A stretch of 64,000 nt of DNA from Hofstenia miamia (lineage: Eukaryota; Xenacoelomorpha; Acoela), in assembly GCA_004352715.1 (NCBI GenBank), contig SCFE01000008.1, positions 3,048,850-3,112,849 on the forward strand. The letters run 5' to 3'. Below the pieces are notes generated by a model, which made no database searches, was not told where the DNA came from, and was given only the letters and a program-made list of their open reading frames with translations. Position 1 is the first letter of the stretch. The number at the start of each line of letters is the position of its first letter. Positions 33,703 through 45,454 of this stretch are shown here, one piece after another. The translations under genes were made by a program, and so were the position numbers.

Positions 33703-33984
33703 TAGGGTCTTCCACAAAAAAAACGCGTTTTTCAAACGAAATGTTGTTAATATTAGATAGATAAGCAATTAAAGCATAAATATCTTTTAGTATATAAAAA
33801 CATTGAAAAGACGTATGCTTATGGACGTGGTTGAGAACTGTCGGGTTTCGCGTTCTCTCTGCGAAGCGGTAATTGATGACGTATTCGTTGGTGCTACAAC
33901 ACTGGACGCGGCATCTGCTTTCATTGAGTAATTCTTCCGAAGCTATTCTATTTCTTTTCCGCCAGTGCATTCAGGATCTTAAAG

Positions 33985-36900
33985 ACGTCTCTACTGAAAC
34001 AGAATCCGCTCATACGAAACAGAAATCTCTCCTTTGTCACCTACAATAAAATCTAAAGATTCCTAAGTGCAGTCATCATCCGCATCAACATCCACCACTT
34101 CCAACACATCATCAGAAAAACAGATTACGCACATTAAACGCATCAAACCAAATTCTACAACACTCGTTCTTGGAAGCTCAATTTTCAAGTGTGCTAGATC
34201 AAATAATCTCCTCTTCAATCAAATTGCAACAGTTCACAACTATCCAGGACACAGCACTCAAGAGCTCAACGAAAAAGTAAAAAACTACATCAGAGCTGCA
34301 ACCGGGCCGTGCCTAAAATTTTGCGTTACTTAGCCGTGCCCCAAATCTATTGAATATGCAAGCGTCTGAAACTCAATTATTTTTTTACAATGTTCCATTC
34401 ATAATATTTTAAATGTTGATGTTTAATACAAATGATTCTTAGAAATAGATTTGCATAAAAATTACATTGCGGGAATTTTTAGAATACAACAATATTCTTT
34501 TCCCGTTATGAAACATAATTCCTGTTTGATTTTTTGCAGAATTTTAAATCATTGCTTACAGAGTTATTACCTCCGCCAAGGAGATTATGTTTTTGGTAGC
34601 GTTGGTTTGTTTGTCTGTTAGCAACTTTACGGAAAAATAATAGATGGATTGACCTCAAATTTTCACCAGAGGTGCGTCTCCGCCCAAGGAGGAATCCATT
34701 AAATTTTGGTGCTGATCCGGAGGACAATTGCTGCGTGGCGGAGTTCTGTGCTCTCCGATGCTTTTCTAGTTAGATATATGCTTTGCGATTTTTGTCGTGA
34801 GGCATATTTTGTACAAAACGAATAATTTAATACGCTAATTTAGTGTTTCTAAGTTTATAGTTTATGTTCTAATTAATACATTATTTTTCTATGCAGTAAG
34901 CGTTTTCTAATCCATTAGTTCCTTTTTTTAAATGTCCATACTGTTAGAATAGTATACCCATGTAAACCAATACGTTAGTTACTTTAAAAGTACATTACGC
35001 ATTAAAACGCATCTAAAGTCTTTGCAAGCCTTTAATTTCTTTAAATGTTCTTTACAGACTTGCGTTCTAAGATAATAACGCAATGTTTTACCATATAAAA
35101 TTACGATTTGCTATTGAGCTACTTATAATATGACATGATATTATTGTAAAAAATGTATTGTTCTGTTAATTAAATGCTATGTTGCTATTAAATTTTAAAC
35201 ATTTTTATAATAATCAAATTAGTTTCCATTTTGCGATGTTCAAAAATATTACTTTGCTAAACATTAATGCTACTTAAAATACTGCTGTTAAGTTTTGCAA
35301 GTTTGTATAATTCATAAAAAGTTCGTGCGAATTTGGCGTTTCAAGTTATTCACGCACTAGTTAACATGGCGACATTTAATTTTAATAAGCAAACCTTATA
35401 TCAAAGCTTTTTCAAAAATAATGTTTTTAGTTTTTCACTGTTTAATTCTAGTAAAAATGAATATTTTGTTGTTTATTTGTGAGGCACATTACATTAAGGG
35501 AAGCAAATCATATGTTTACTTAAAATCGGAGTGCATACTTTGTCTTTTAGGAATCTGGCGTAAAAGATGTTTTTTCAATAGTCGTTTTTTCCCAACATTT
35601 ACAGTAAATTTGTCAAATAAAAATACAACAATTGCACTTGTATTCGTCTGATTTGTTACTATAATTAAATATTTTTGAAAAACCGTGACTTGCCGTGCCC
35701 TATAATTTTTTTGAAAAACCGTGCCTAAAATCCACCGTATTTCTAAAAACCAGGCACGGTCGCAGCTCTGAACTACACACCACAAAGCCTTCGATTCCTT
35801 GAACAATCCTAAGCAGTTTCAGCCATCTCTACATCAACTTATCACCTCAGTTCGTCAAAAGTTCTCACCTTTTCATATTCATCTTCATACGATCTCCTAA
35901 AAAAGAACCACTCCATTCAAGAATGTAACAAAATCATATGATCCTTCATTTCTCTAAATATTCATATAATCGAAATCTTTTCACACTTTCTGATCAATCA
36001 CCGCACAATAGACGTTGAACTCTTTACAAAGGATGATATTCACTTGTCTCGAAAAGGTCTTTCTACACTGATCTCTCGTCTCAAGTCAAATTTTTGCCCA
36101 CTTCTCATCGTTCTTCTTCTATTGACTCATCTCGTTCTTATGCTTCGGTAGCTTCAAAAGGTATATCATTCCTAACTCCTGAAAACTTGCAACGCATCAT
36201 ACAATCAATCGTATCGAGTCTTCTATATCACTGCAATGCTTAGTTTCTTCATTTCATCACGTTTTCCCCAAGTCATTCTTGTAACTTATTCAAGTGCAGT
36301 TTTTGATATACTATAATTATTGTTACTATATTCATTAAAGAGCAGTTTGATATAACCATACATGAATCCCTCAAAAAATTCAAATTTAACTCCAAGAATA
36401 TTACAAAAGTGTATTCAAATTATTATGCAATCAAATTTATTATTTACTAGGTGATCATTTAAAATCCTTTTTAAAATTTCAACTAATTATTTCTGGAGGC
36501 ATTGAAAGTAACCCAGGGCTAACGATTTCGGAAAATAGAATTAATGATGTACTCAACAAATTCAAAGCTAACTTTAAAATCATTTATATGAATGCTAGAA
36601 GTCTTAGTGCAATTCGCAATGAATTTATGCAAATGGTATATAAAATCGGAAGTAACGCAATATATGTTTTTATTGAAACCTGGTTAAACGATTCTGATAG
36701 TCTGAAAACATTATATAATCCTAATTCTAGCTATTTCGATATTTATTTTAAAAATAGACCTGAACAGGGTGGCGGTTTAATGATACTAATTCCGAAATTT
36801 TTAAAATCAAAACAGAGATTTAGAATTGAATCATGAAATATTCGAAACTATGTGGATTGAATAAGAGTCTTTCTTAAATTCCTACAACAACGAGCTCATA

Positions 36901-39340
36901 AACATTTGATATAATCCAATTAAACATTTTATATCTGAACTTTATAACCACAAAATTGAAGAAATTGAATATGCCATTCTTGAAAATAAATTTGTTAATA
37001 TCTTAGATTTTAATTCCAATTACTTAAATTCTTTTAAATCAAAGCGAATTGATCATATTTGTGATATTTTTGGTCTTCAAACTATTAATAAGACCAATCC
37101 AAATTAATTGACTATTTTTTAGCCGATAGTTTTAATAAATATAAAACCTATATCTTTGAGTCATTTAGTGATCACAATCTTTGCGCTTATGTTAGTAACC
37201 ATAAGTTTGGAACAAAAAATAGGAAAATTGTTTTTTCTAGGGACTTCAACTATTTTAACTAGGAAAAATTTTTAGACCTCTTGAATAACATATGCTTTGA
37301 TCTAACCTACACTTTTAATAATGCCAATAGTATGTTGAAATTTATCACGCGTGAAATCACCAATGCCTTAAATCAAGTAGCACCGCTGCTGCGAATCAAA
37401 TTAATTGACAATAAATTGAGACCAGTGATTAACCAACCCCGTGATTCCGACTTGATAAAAATATCAGATACTTGAGAAAAATAAACTCGTTGAACTTGCG
37501 AAATCGGATCCCATCAATCTTAATTGAACTAATTATGAGCACGCTAAGCAATTAATCAAAATATAGGTACGAAACTGAGGTAAATAATTACTTCAAACTA
37601 AGGGGCTAAGTATACATATTGAAGAAATAAAGCTTGATAATATGACGTACAAAAGTAAGAAGGATATCGCAAATATTTTAAACAAATTTTGAAAATTTGG
37701 GTAAATTCAATTTTAAATTTGAAGAAAATGGTAACTTTTCATCTCAACAGTCTGAAATACGAATACGGGAACAGTTCATTTTAACTTAATTTCCTATCAC
37801 GATCTTAGAAATGTAGTAAATAAACTAGATACTAATAAATCCAGCAACCTAACGTATTGGATAATTACCAAATAATTTTATGTTTTTGGTGAATACCTAA
37901 TTGTAGCATTAAACCAAAGTATTATAAATAATGACTTTCCTGCGCTCTTAAAGCAATCTGATATTTCATCGTTATATAAAAAAGGAAAAACACTAGATCC
38001 ATTGAACTACCGACCAATTAGCATAACACACCTTGTCAAAATTATTTGAAAAATTTTAGCTGCACAAATGTACAAGTTTAAATGACCATAAAAATTTTAT
38101 CAAGTAATCAATTTCGATTTCGACCTAAGTTCAGTATATCTGATGCGATTTTTAAATCACAAAAAAGATTAAAATAAATACAAATCAAAATTTGTTCGCA
38201 GCGGTGGCCTTACTTAATTTAAAATCGACCACATTTTTTCAGAGTACGTTACTACAAATCTTGGTGTGCCCCAATGGACTGTATTAGGACCAATTCTATT
38301 TGCATTATACGTAAATGATATTTCAAAATCCTTGACAAATAAAACTATTTGCCAGTACGCAGATGATACTTGTATATTACGAACAGCAAAAAATCCCTTT
38401 GAGGCAACTAAACATTTGACAAACGATATTGGAAACCTCGTAACATATTTCAATCGTAATAAACTAAAAGTCAATTCTGACAAAACTCAATTTATTATCT
38501 TTTCATCTAAGCAACAACAAAAGGTTACTGAAAATATTAAAATCAATGTTTGTGATAATGAAATTAATCAAAGTAAATGTGTAAACTATCTAGTTGTATT
38601 AATAGACAATGACTTAAAATTCGATAATTTCTTCTCTCACAAATTAAAGAAGATGGCATGTGGAATAAAATATTTGTACCAATTGCGCCATGTAGGAAAA
38701 TCGTCGCATGTAGAACTAATTCATTTGTTTGTCTTAATTCAATGTAATTACTGTGCATTTCTTTTTCAAAATCTCACATCGCAAGAACGTTCATCATTAG
38801 CAAAAATGTTTAACTGGGCATTTAGAACATTTAATTATATTGAAAAACATGTATCCATAACGCAATTAAGATCATCATATGATGGCCCGAGTCACTTTAT
38901 TCAGTATCAATCTTTATGTATAATTCACAAATTTATTCATGAAATAAGTTCACTAAGTTTTCCTTAATAATTACAGCAAAATCAATAAAAGAAGTAAAGC
39001 ATTTTTAGTAGCAATAATCGACAAGATTCATTTTCTTTTAAATTTCAATCTTATGGAATGATTTAAGTATTGATATAAAATGTGAGAAAAAACTATAAAC
39101 ACTTCAAGAAAAAAATGATACAATTTTTATTAAATAGGCAAACATTACTGGGCATAGATAAAAAAATTCAATCCGTGGTAGAATTACTTTTAAAACTGTC
39201 CTTTAATTAATATTGCATATTTAAATAGTTTTGTAAATATTTTTGTCGTGTTAGTTTAGAGTTTTGCATACATTTAAGCAATAAATTTGTTTTGACTCTT
39301 ATCCACTCAATTTAATTTTTTCCAAAAATACTCAAGAGAA
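33985..39340 (+). mobile_element. LINE B, nearly full-length but broken (SGNH-type ORF1, endonuclease, reverse transcriptase)
   Basis: ORF1 remnant 34067-36240: LVLGSSIFK...YPGHSTQELNEKVK and, after a hAT-type insertion, DDIHLSRKGLSTLISRLK. These resemble the first and last blocks of SGNH/GDSL hydrolase domains carried by CR1-like ORF1 proteins. ORF2: APE-type endonuclease start at 36540-36836 (YMNARSLSAIRNEF, IETWLNDSDS, GGGLMILIPK); linker; reverse transcriptase 37920-38970 with PLNYRPISITHL, GVPQWTVLGPILFALYVND, QYADDT, NRNKLKVNSDKTQF and a C-terminal part ending SSLSFP. There are many stops, so it is dead. Its 5' limit is uncertain. It sits inside the mariner. Confidence 0.8.
34291..35770. 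mobile_element. hAT-type non-autonomous element in LINE B ORF1
   Basis: The ends are CAGAGCTGCAACC and, inverted, CAGAGCTGCGACC, followed by GTGCCT on both sides. The 8-bp flanks AACTACAT (34283-34290) and AACTACAC (35771-35778) are a target duplication with one mismatch, the hAT signature. Removing the element rejoins the LINE frame from KVKNY to TPQSLRFLEQ. No transposase is encoded. A sub-region at 34569-34770 with CCTCCGCCAAGGAG and TGGCGGAG is a different, possibly older repeat. Confidence 0.85.
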
Positions 39341-39407
39341 GAACCTAAAGATAGTCACCATTATTAGCCACAATAGTAGTATGTATTGGGCGAGATTTCG
39401 TCTCACT

Positions 39408-39706
39408 TTTTTCTGATTGGTCGAGAGGTCGAGTGTAGGAGGTTCCACTTTTCGCTGATTGGTCGAGAGGTGTGGGCTTTGACCTGAGACGCCGTGGATA
39501 TTGGCGGAGGTGTTTTACTGACGTCATGGAAGTCATGTACTTTTACTAGTTTTTGTGTTATTTATATGATCTAATTTCCCACATTACCTTACATTTTTTT
39601 AGTTTTACTTTCCCACATTACCTTACATTTTTTTAGTTTTACTTTCCCACATTAACTTACTTTTTAGTTTTACTTTCCCACATTAACTTACTTTATAAGT
39701 AGTAAA
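39408..39706. repeat. Left arm of the foldback-like element
   Basis: From outside in: two CTGATTGGTCGAGAGGT repeats (near 39413 and 39455), the shared core with TGACGTCA at 39519-39526, then an array of TTTCCCACATTAACTTAC units at 39575-39706. The units are 34 bp twice, then 31 bp. Confidence 0.85.
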
Positions 39707-39707
39707 G

Positions 39708-39946
39708 AAAGGCAGGGTATTATATATGTAGGTTTCTAATAATGATCAGTTTTCAATAACTTTTTACACTTTTCTATTGATTTTGATATGAAAAAAGGCG
39801 TTTTTTAGAAATTCTGGATTTGGCAGCCATTGTTCAAAAAAACTACGGCCAATACCCGTATAAATAATTATTCAATTATACCCCTTTTTAACTATGCACC
39901 TATATGTTTTTGAACGATTTTTTTACCCTTTTTAAACCCTGCCTTT
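39708..39946. mobile_element. Small element with AAAGGCAGGGT inverted ends
   Basis: AAAGGCAGGGT at 39708-39718 is exactly complementary to ACCCTGCCTTT at 39936-39946. The 239-bp interior has no coding sequence. A MITE is possible; two 11-bp matches at this distance are unlikely by chance but not conclusive. Confidence 0.45.
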
Positions 39947-40005
39947 TGCGACCTAAAGTAGTTAAAAGCAAATTATTTCAATGTTTGAAAATTATAAATT
40001 TTTAG

Positions 40006-41005
40006 NNNNNNNNNNNNNNNNNNNNNNNNNNNNNNNNNNNNNNNNNNNNNNNNNNNNNNNNNNNNNNNNNNNNNNNNNNNNNNNNNNNNNNNNNNNNNNN
40101 NNNNNNNNNNNNNNNNNNNNNNNNNNNNNNNNNNNNNNNNNNNNNNNNNNNNNNNNNNNNNNNNNNNNNNNNNNNNNNNNNNNNNNNNNNNNNNNNNNNN
40201 NNNNNNNNNNNNNNNNNNNNNNNNNNNNNNNNNNNNNNNNNNNNNNNNNNNNNNNNNNNNNNNNNNNNNNNNNNNNNNNNNNNNNNNNNNNNNNNNNNNN
40301 NNNNNNNNNNNNNNNNNNNNNNNNNNNNNNNNNNNNNNNNNNNNNNNNNNNNNNNNNNNNNNNNNNNNNNNNNNNNNNNNNNNNNNNNNNNNNNNNNNNN
40401 NNNNNNNNNNNNNNNNNNNNNNNNNNNNNNNNNNNNNNNNNNNNNNNNNNNNNNNNNNNNNNNNNNNNNNNNNNNNNNNNNNNNNNNNNNNNNNNNNNNN
40501 NNNNNNNNNNNNNNNNNNNNNNNNNNNNNNNNNNNNNNNNNNNNNNNNNNNNNNNNNNNNNNNNNNNNNNNNNNNNNNNNNNNNNNNNNNNNNNNNNNNN
40601 NNNNNNNNNNNNNNNNNNNNNNNNNNNNNNNNNNNNNNNNNNNNNNNNNNNNNNNNNNNNNNNNNNNNNNNNNNNNNNNNNNNNNNNNNNNNNNNNNNNN
40701 NNNNNNNNNNNNNNNNNNNNNNNNNNNNNNNNNNNNNNNNNNNNNNNNNNNNNNNNNNNNNNNNNNNNNNNNNNNNNNNNNNNNNNNNNNNNNNNNNNNN
40801 NNNNNNNNNNNNNNNNNNNNNNNNNNNNNNNNNNNNNNNNNNNNNNNNNNNNNNNNNNNNNNNNNNNNNNNNNNNNNNNNNNNNNNNNNNNNNNNNNNNN
40901 NNNNNNNNNNNNNNNNNNNNNNNNNNNNNNNNNNNNNNNNNNNNNNNNNNNNNNNNNNNNNNNNNNNNNNNNNNNNNNNNNNNNNNNNNNNNNNNNNNNN
41001 NNNNN
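40006..41005. other. Assembly gap (1000 N)
   Basis: Exactly 1000 undetermined bases, a conventional placeholder length. Open frames that appear to run through it are artefacts. Confidence 0.99.
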
Positions 41006-41275
41006 CGGCACATCTTGTTCACCAAATCTAATGGTATGGCACGAATTTCTTCGGTAATAGTAGATCGTTGATAGTGCGTGGATTTCCGCCATAAACTTTG
41101 TTCTTTAGTAAGCCCCACAGAAAAAAGTCTGGTACAGTCAGGTCCGGAGACCGTGCAGGCCAACCACTCGCACAATAAGTGAATAATGGGGCTGAGCTCC
41201 ATCACAGTTAAATTTCCATAAATTGATGTAAAGTTTTTTGCTTTCATTTTGCTAGTGTCTGGTTACTCTTGTTAC
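41006..41275 (-). mobile_element. Mariner transposase C-terminal fragment and transposon end
   Basis: The minus strand reads, with frame changes, as the mariner block RSPDLTVPDFFLWGLLKNKV then KSTHYQRSTITEEIRAIPLD. The sequence at 41248-41275 (GGTTACTCTTGTTACACCCTGTA) is a typical mariner terminus next to TA. The rest of the gene is lost in the adjoining gap. Confidence 0.7.
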
Positions 41276-41514
41276 ACCCTGTATAATAAAAATTATTTAT
41301 ATAATTGAGATACAATTATACTTAGATATCTCCTTCAATCAATGATACTTCCGCTCCAGTGGATATCGCAAGAAAAGTTTCTTCTAATGAAAAGTAATTA
41401 TTAAATATTTAACAACCAATTTTTAAATAATATAAAATTTCAAAATATGATTTCAGAGATAACATTAACACTTTAAAGAAATTATTTAAAAATATTATTT
41501 TTAACTATTTAATT

Positions 41515-41539
41515 TATATATATATATATATATATATAT
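41515..41539. repeat. (TA)n microsatellite
   Basis: A simple TA run. Confidence 0.9.
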
Positions 41540-42174
41540 GCATGAAAGTTTAAAAAATAGCTAATTTTTTTACATAGTTTAAATTTGAATTTCCATTATA
41601 GATGGAAAAAATCAACATTCTGAGCAGTGGCTACATTAACAACCTAATCAACTTAGGCTTTGCTCGATAAAGTACTATAGAACTATTGGAGAATATTGGT
41701 GATAGGTCAGATAACAAAATATTTTTAGAAAAGTTTGTAAATTCTATTTTTTATTTCTTATAATCTTTAACCGTAATAAATCAATATATCTGCTAATAAA
41801 TTTTTAAGCTAATTTTTCTGAAACTTCTATAGAAGAATCTTACTAAATTTTAACATATTCCTGAGAGCAATATTTAAATACATAGATTTTGCCAATTCAC
41901 CCTAAATATACTTAATAGAATTTTTTATGTTTAAATTATATAACGGGTAAAACATTAAAAAAACAAATTCTATTTTGAAAAATATTTACTTATATATACA
42001 TTTAGAAACCGAAGTAAAAATCATCTAAAAATCGAAAAACATAGCAAAAATTGAGAAGATGCAAGAAGCACAAAACCAAAAAGCTCAAAGTCTCCGTCAG
42101 TCATGCAAAACTGTCAGTAATGTAAGTTAAATTCCAAAAAATTTAAATATTTAAATAACTTTAATTACAAATAT

Positions 42175-42953
42175 AGGGCTAGCCAAAAGTCGCTTCGAAG
42201 TTTAAATGCGTATTTCTCGAAAGCCTTATACCTTAATTAATTTATTTCTTCATGATGTATGATAAGTTTTGTAAAGGAGGTTTTATTTGCTTTTTATTGC
42301 ACATCAAAACTCGTTTTAGTCTTTGTGCCAGAGCCGATTGAAATTGATCTTAGCCTTCGATTTCTATCTTTCAACATCATTGAAATTTGAATTCAAATTT
42401 GGTGTTTAATAGCTATCGGCTCATTGAATTTAAATTGTTGCAACTTAAGCAAGAGATCGGGAGATTCTAGCAGAAAGATGTCACTGCCGATGGAGACTCG
42501 TTTACAGTTGATTCAACTTTACTACGCTAACCAACGATCACCTTCATTGACTATGAGAGCGTACAAGAGAGCAAACGAACTGAGCAAAGATCCTTTCAGT
42601 GAAACGTCTATTCGCAACCTGGTGAAGAAGTTTGAGGAAACCTACTCCTTGCATTGCAAACCACGTTCGGGTCGGCCGTCGTTACATCGGAGGAACTGAG
42701 CGTTCCGTTGACAACTTGCTGGTGCGAGCTGAATTGGTTCTCCAAGAGAGAGGAGGGATTTTCAGCCATCTAATGTGACTTTTTATTATAATTTTGTTAG
42801 TTTTGAATGAATTTATTCATATGAATGTTCTCTGGGAAGTACACGCAATTTTGCTTTTGATGAAATTGTTTTGCACTTTATTTAAGTCGGTTTAACACTA
42901 GCTTCATTTACAGATATTAATTACAAATTAATCAATAATATGACATTCAATAA
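42175..42953 (+). mobile_element. Mariner-like 5' end with transposase helix-turn-helix, copy 1
   Basis: Starts GGGCTAGCCAAAAGTCGCTT and contains an ATG at 42478 encoding MSLPMETRLQLIQLYYANQR, then ETSIRNLVKKFEETYS and KPRSGRPSLHRRN. This is the N-terminal DNA-binding region typical of mariner-type transposases (DUF4817-like: HTH followed by a GRP linker). A stop ends it after GRPSLHRRN. It runs into an assembly gap at 42954. Near-identical to 44723-45454. Confidence 0.75.
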
Positions 42954-43953
42954 NNNNNNNNNNNNNNNNNNNNNNNNNNNNNNNNNNNNNNNNNNNNNNN
43001 NNNNNNNNNNNNNNNNNNNNNNNNNNNNNNNNNNNNNNNNNNNNNNNNNNNNNNNNNNNNNNNNNNNNNNNNNNNNNNNNNNNNNNNNNNNNNNNNNNNN
43101 NNNNNNNNNNNNNNNNNNNNNNNNNNNNNNNNNNNNNNNNNNNNNNNNNNNNNNNNNNNNNNNNNNNNNNNNNNNNNNNNNNNNNNNNNNNNNNNNNNNN
43201 NNNNNNNNNNNNNNNNNNNNNNNNNNNNNNNNNNNNNNNNNNNNNNNNNNNNNNNNNNNNNNNNNNNNNNNNNNNNNNNNNNNNNNNNNNNNNNNNNNNN
43301 NNNNNNNNNNNNNNNNNNNNNNNNNNNNNNNNNNNNNNNNNNNNNNNNNNNNNNNNNNNNNNNNNNNNNNNNNNNNNNNNNNNNNNNNNNNNNNNNNNNN
43401 NNNNNNNNNNNNNNNNNNNNNNNNNNNNNNNNNNNNNNNNNNNNNNNNNNNNNNNNNNNNNNNNNNNNNNNNNNNNNNNNNNNNNNNNNNNNNNNNNNNN
43501 NNNNNNNNNNNNNNNNNNNNNNNNNNNNNNNNNNNNNNNNNNNNNNNNNNNNNNNNNNNNNNNNNNNNNNNNNNNNNNNNNNNNNNNNNNNNNNNNNNNN
43601 NNNNNNNNNNNNNNNNNNNNNNNNNNNNNNNNNNNNNNNNNNNNNNNNNNNNNNNNNNNNNNNNNNNNNNNNNNNNNNNNNNNNNNNNNNNNNNNNNNNN
43701 NNNNNNNNNNNNNNNNNNNNNNNNNNNNNNNNNNNNNNNNNNNNNNNNNNNNNNNNNNNNNNNNNNNNNNNNNNNNNNNNNNNNNNNNNNNNNNNNNNNN
43801 NNNNNNNNNNNNNNNNNNNNNNNNNNNNNNNNNNNNNNNNNNNNNNNNNNNNNNNNNNNNNNNNNNNNNNNNNNNNNNNNNNNNNNNNNNNNNNNNNNNN
43901 NNNNNNNNNNNNNNNNNNNNNNNNNNNNNNNNNNNNNNNNNNNNNNNNNNNNN
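42954..43953. other. Assembly gap (1000 N)
   Basis: Placeholder gap beginning within the mariner-like copy 1, at nearly the same element position as the gap at 45455. Confidence 0.99.
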
Positions 43954-44454
43954 AAAAAAACTTGGTTGTCAATATTTTAATTTCCAAAAAGTTGTGAACA
44001 ATGTTGTATGTCTGAACGCTACTTAAGGTAATACTGTTGTTGTTAACACAAGTATAACTGCCCCTCTTTGAAAATATAATGCAAGATGTACAAAAAATCG
44101 CCGATATTATGATTGCAACATGTCGTTATTTACAGGTAATTATTTATTGCTCATTGCGCAGAATGGACAACTGCTTTCAATCATGAATGAGGTTAAACAT
44201 GATTTAACAATAATGAATTTGCATGTATAACTCATTGCATTCTGTTTGGTGGAGGAAATAGAAAAGCAATTATTTCAATATCCAACAGTTGCTCGCAATG
44301 GACAGAATTTAAAATATTTAAACAAACATGCTTCACACACAAGAATCGACACAAGAGCAGTGTTGCTTTGTGCGCCAAAGCAGTTATATGTTACATATTG
44401 CACTGACAGAGTTAAGATTCCAAAATATACACAATGCCTTCCCAGTAAAATGAA

Positions 44455-44620
44455 ACTTACAAAACTTGCAAATATTTGCAAGTATTGTGCAAGAACTTGC
44501 AAATCTTGCAAGATATAAGTATTTGCAAAAATTTGCAAAGTACCTGCATATACTTTGCAAGTCTTACAAGTATTTGCAAATACTTTGCAAGTTTTGTAAG
44601 TATTTTTTTTTGCAATTTTG
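44455..44620. repeat. Cluster of TTGCAAG / TTTGCAAATA motifs
   Basis: About 170 bases containing some ten or more copies of the palindrome TTGCAA, in forms such as CTTGCAAATATTTGCAAG and CTTTGCAAGTCTTACAAG, spaced roughly 10-20 bases apart. The strands are almost equivalent, so open frames appear on both. No coding role is likely. Confidence 0.8.
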
Positions 44621-44722
44621 GTCGGTACTTAAAATAATATAAAACATTTTGAGGGAGTCTTATATTGACATAAAACGTTGTAAGACGTCTTAATATACAC
44701 ATTATGTGTTTTCTATATATAC

Positions 44723-45454
44723 AGGGCTGGCCAAAAAGCGCTTCGAAGTTTAAATGCGTATTTCTCGAAAGTCTTATACCTTAATTAATTTATTTCTTCA
44801 TGTATGATAAGTTTTGTAAAGAGGTTTTATTTGCTTTTTATTGCACATCAAAACTCGTTTTAGTCTTTGTGCCAGAGCCGATTGAAATTGATCTTAGCCT
44901 TCGATTTCTATCTTTCAACATCATTGAAATTTGAATTCAAATTTGGTGTTTAATAGCTATCGGCTCATTGAATTTAAATTGTTGCAACTTAAGCAAGAGA
45001 TCGGGAGATTCTAGCAGAAAGATGTCACTGCCGATGGAGACTCGTTTACCTTCATTGACTATGAGAGCGTACAAGAGAGCAAATGAACTGAGCAAAGATC
45101 CTTTCAGTGAAACGTCTATTCAGCAACCTGGTGAAGAAGTTTGAGGAATCCTACTCCTTGCACGACAAACCACGTTCGGGTCGGCCGTCGTTACATCGGA
45201 GGAACTGAAGCGTTCCGTTGACAACTTGCTGGTGCAGCTGAATTGGTTCTCCAAGAGAGGGGGGGATTTTCAGCCATCTAATGTGACTTTTTATTATAAT
45301 TTTGTTAGTTTTGAATGAATTTATTCATATGAATGTTCTCTGGGAAGTACACGCAATTTTGCTTTTGATGAAATTGTTTTGCACTTTCTTGAAGTCGGTT
45401 TAACACTAGGTTTAGTTACAGATATTAATTACAAGTTAATCAATAATATGACAT
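44723..45454 (+). mobile_element. Mariner-like 5' end, copy 2
   Basis: Begins TACAGGGCTGGCCAAAAAGC and is near-identical to 42175-42953, but lacks about 30 bases in the helix-turn-helix (TCGTTTACCTTCATTGAC joins directly, skipping the QLIQLYYANQR codons) and has further small indels. Like copy 1 it runs into a 1000-N gap just after CAATAATATGACAT. Confidence 0.75.

Noticed and set aside
39345-39536. Peptides beginning MTSMTSVKHLRQYP in both foldback arms (also 47494-47763)
   Set aside because: They arise from translating the inverted tandem repeats; conservation follows from the DNA repeat and stops at unequal repeat numbers.
39973-41247. Long open frames across the N runs (also at 42940-43987 and 45379-46501)
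   Set aside because: They consist of undetermined bases translated as X; there is no coding evidence.
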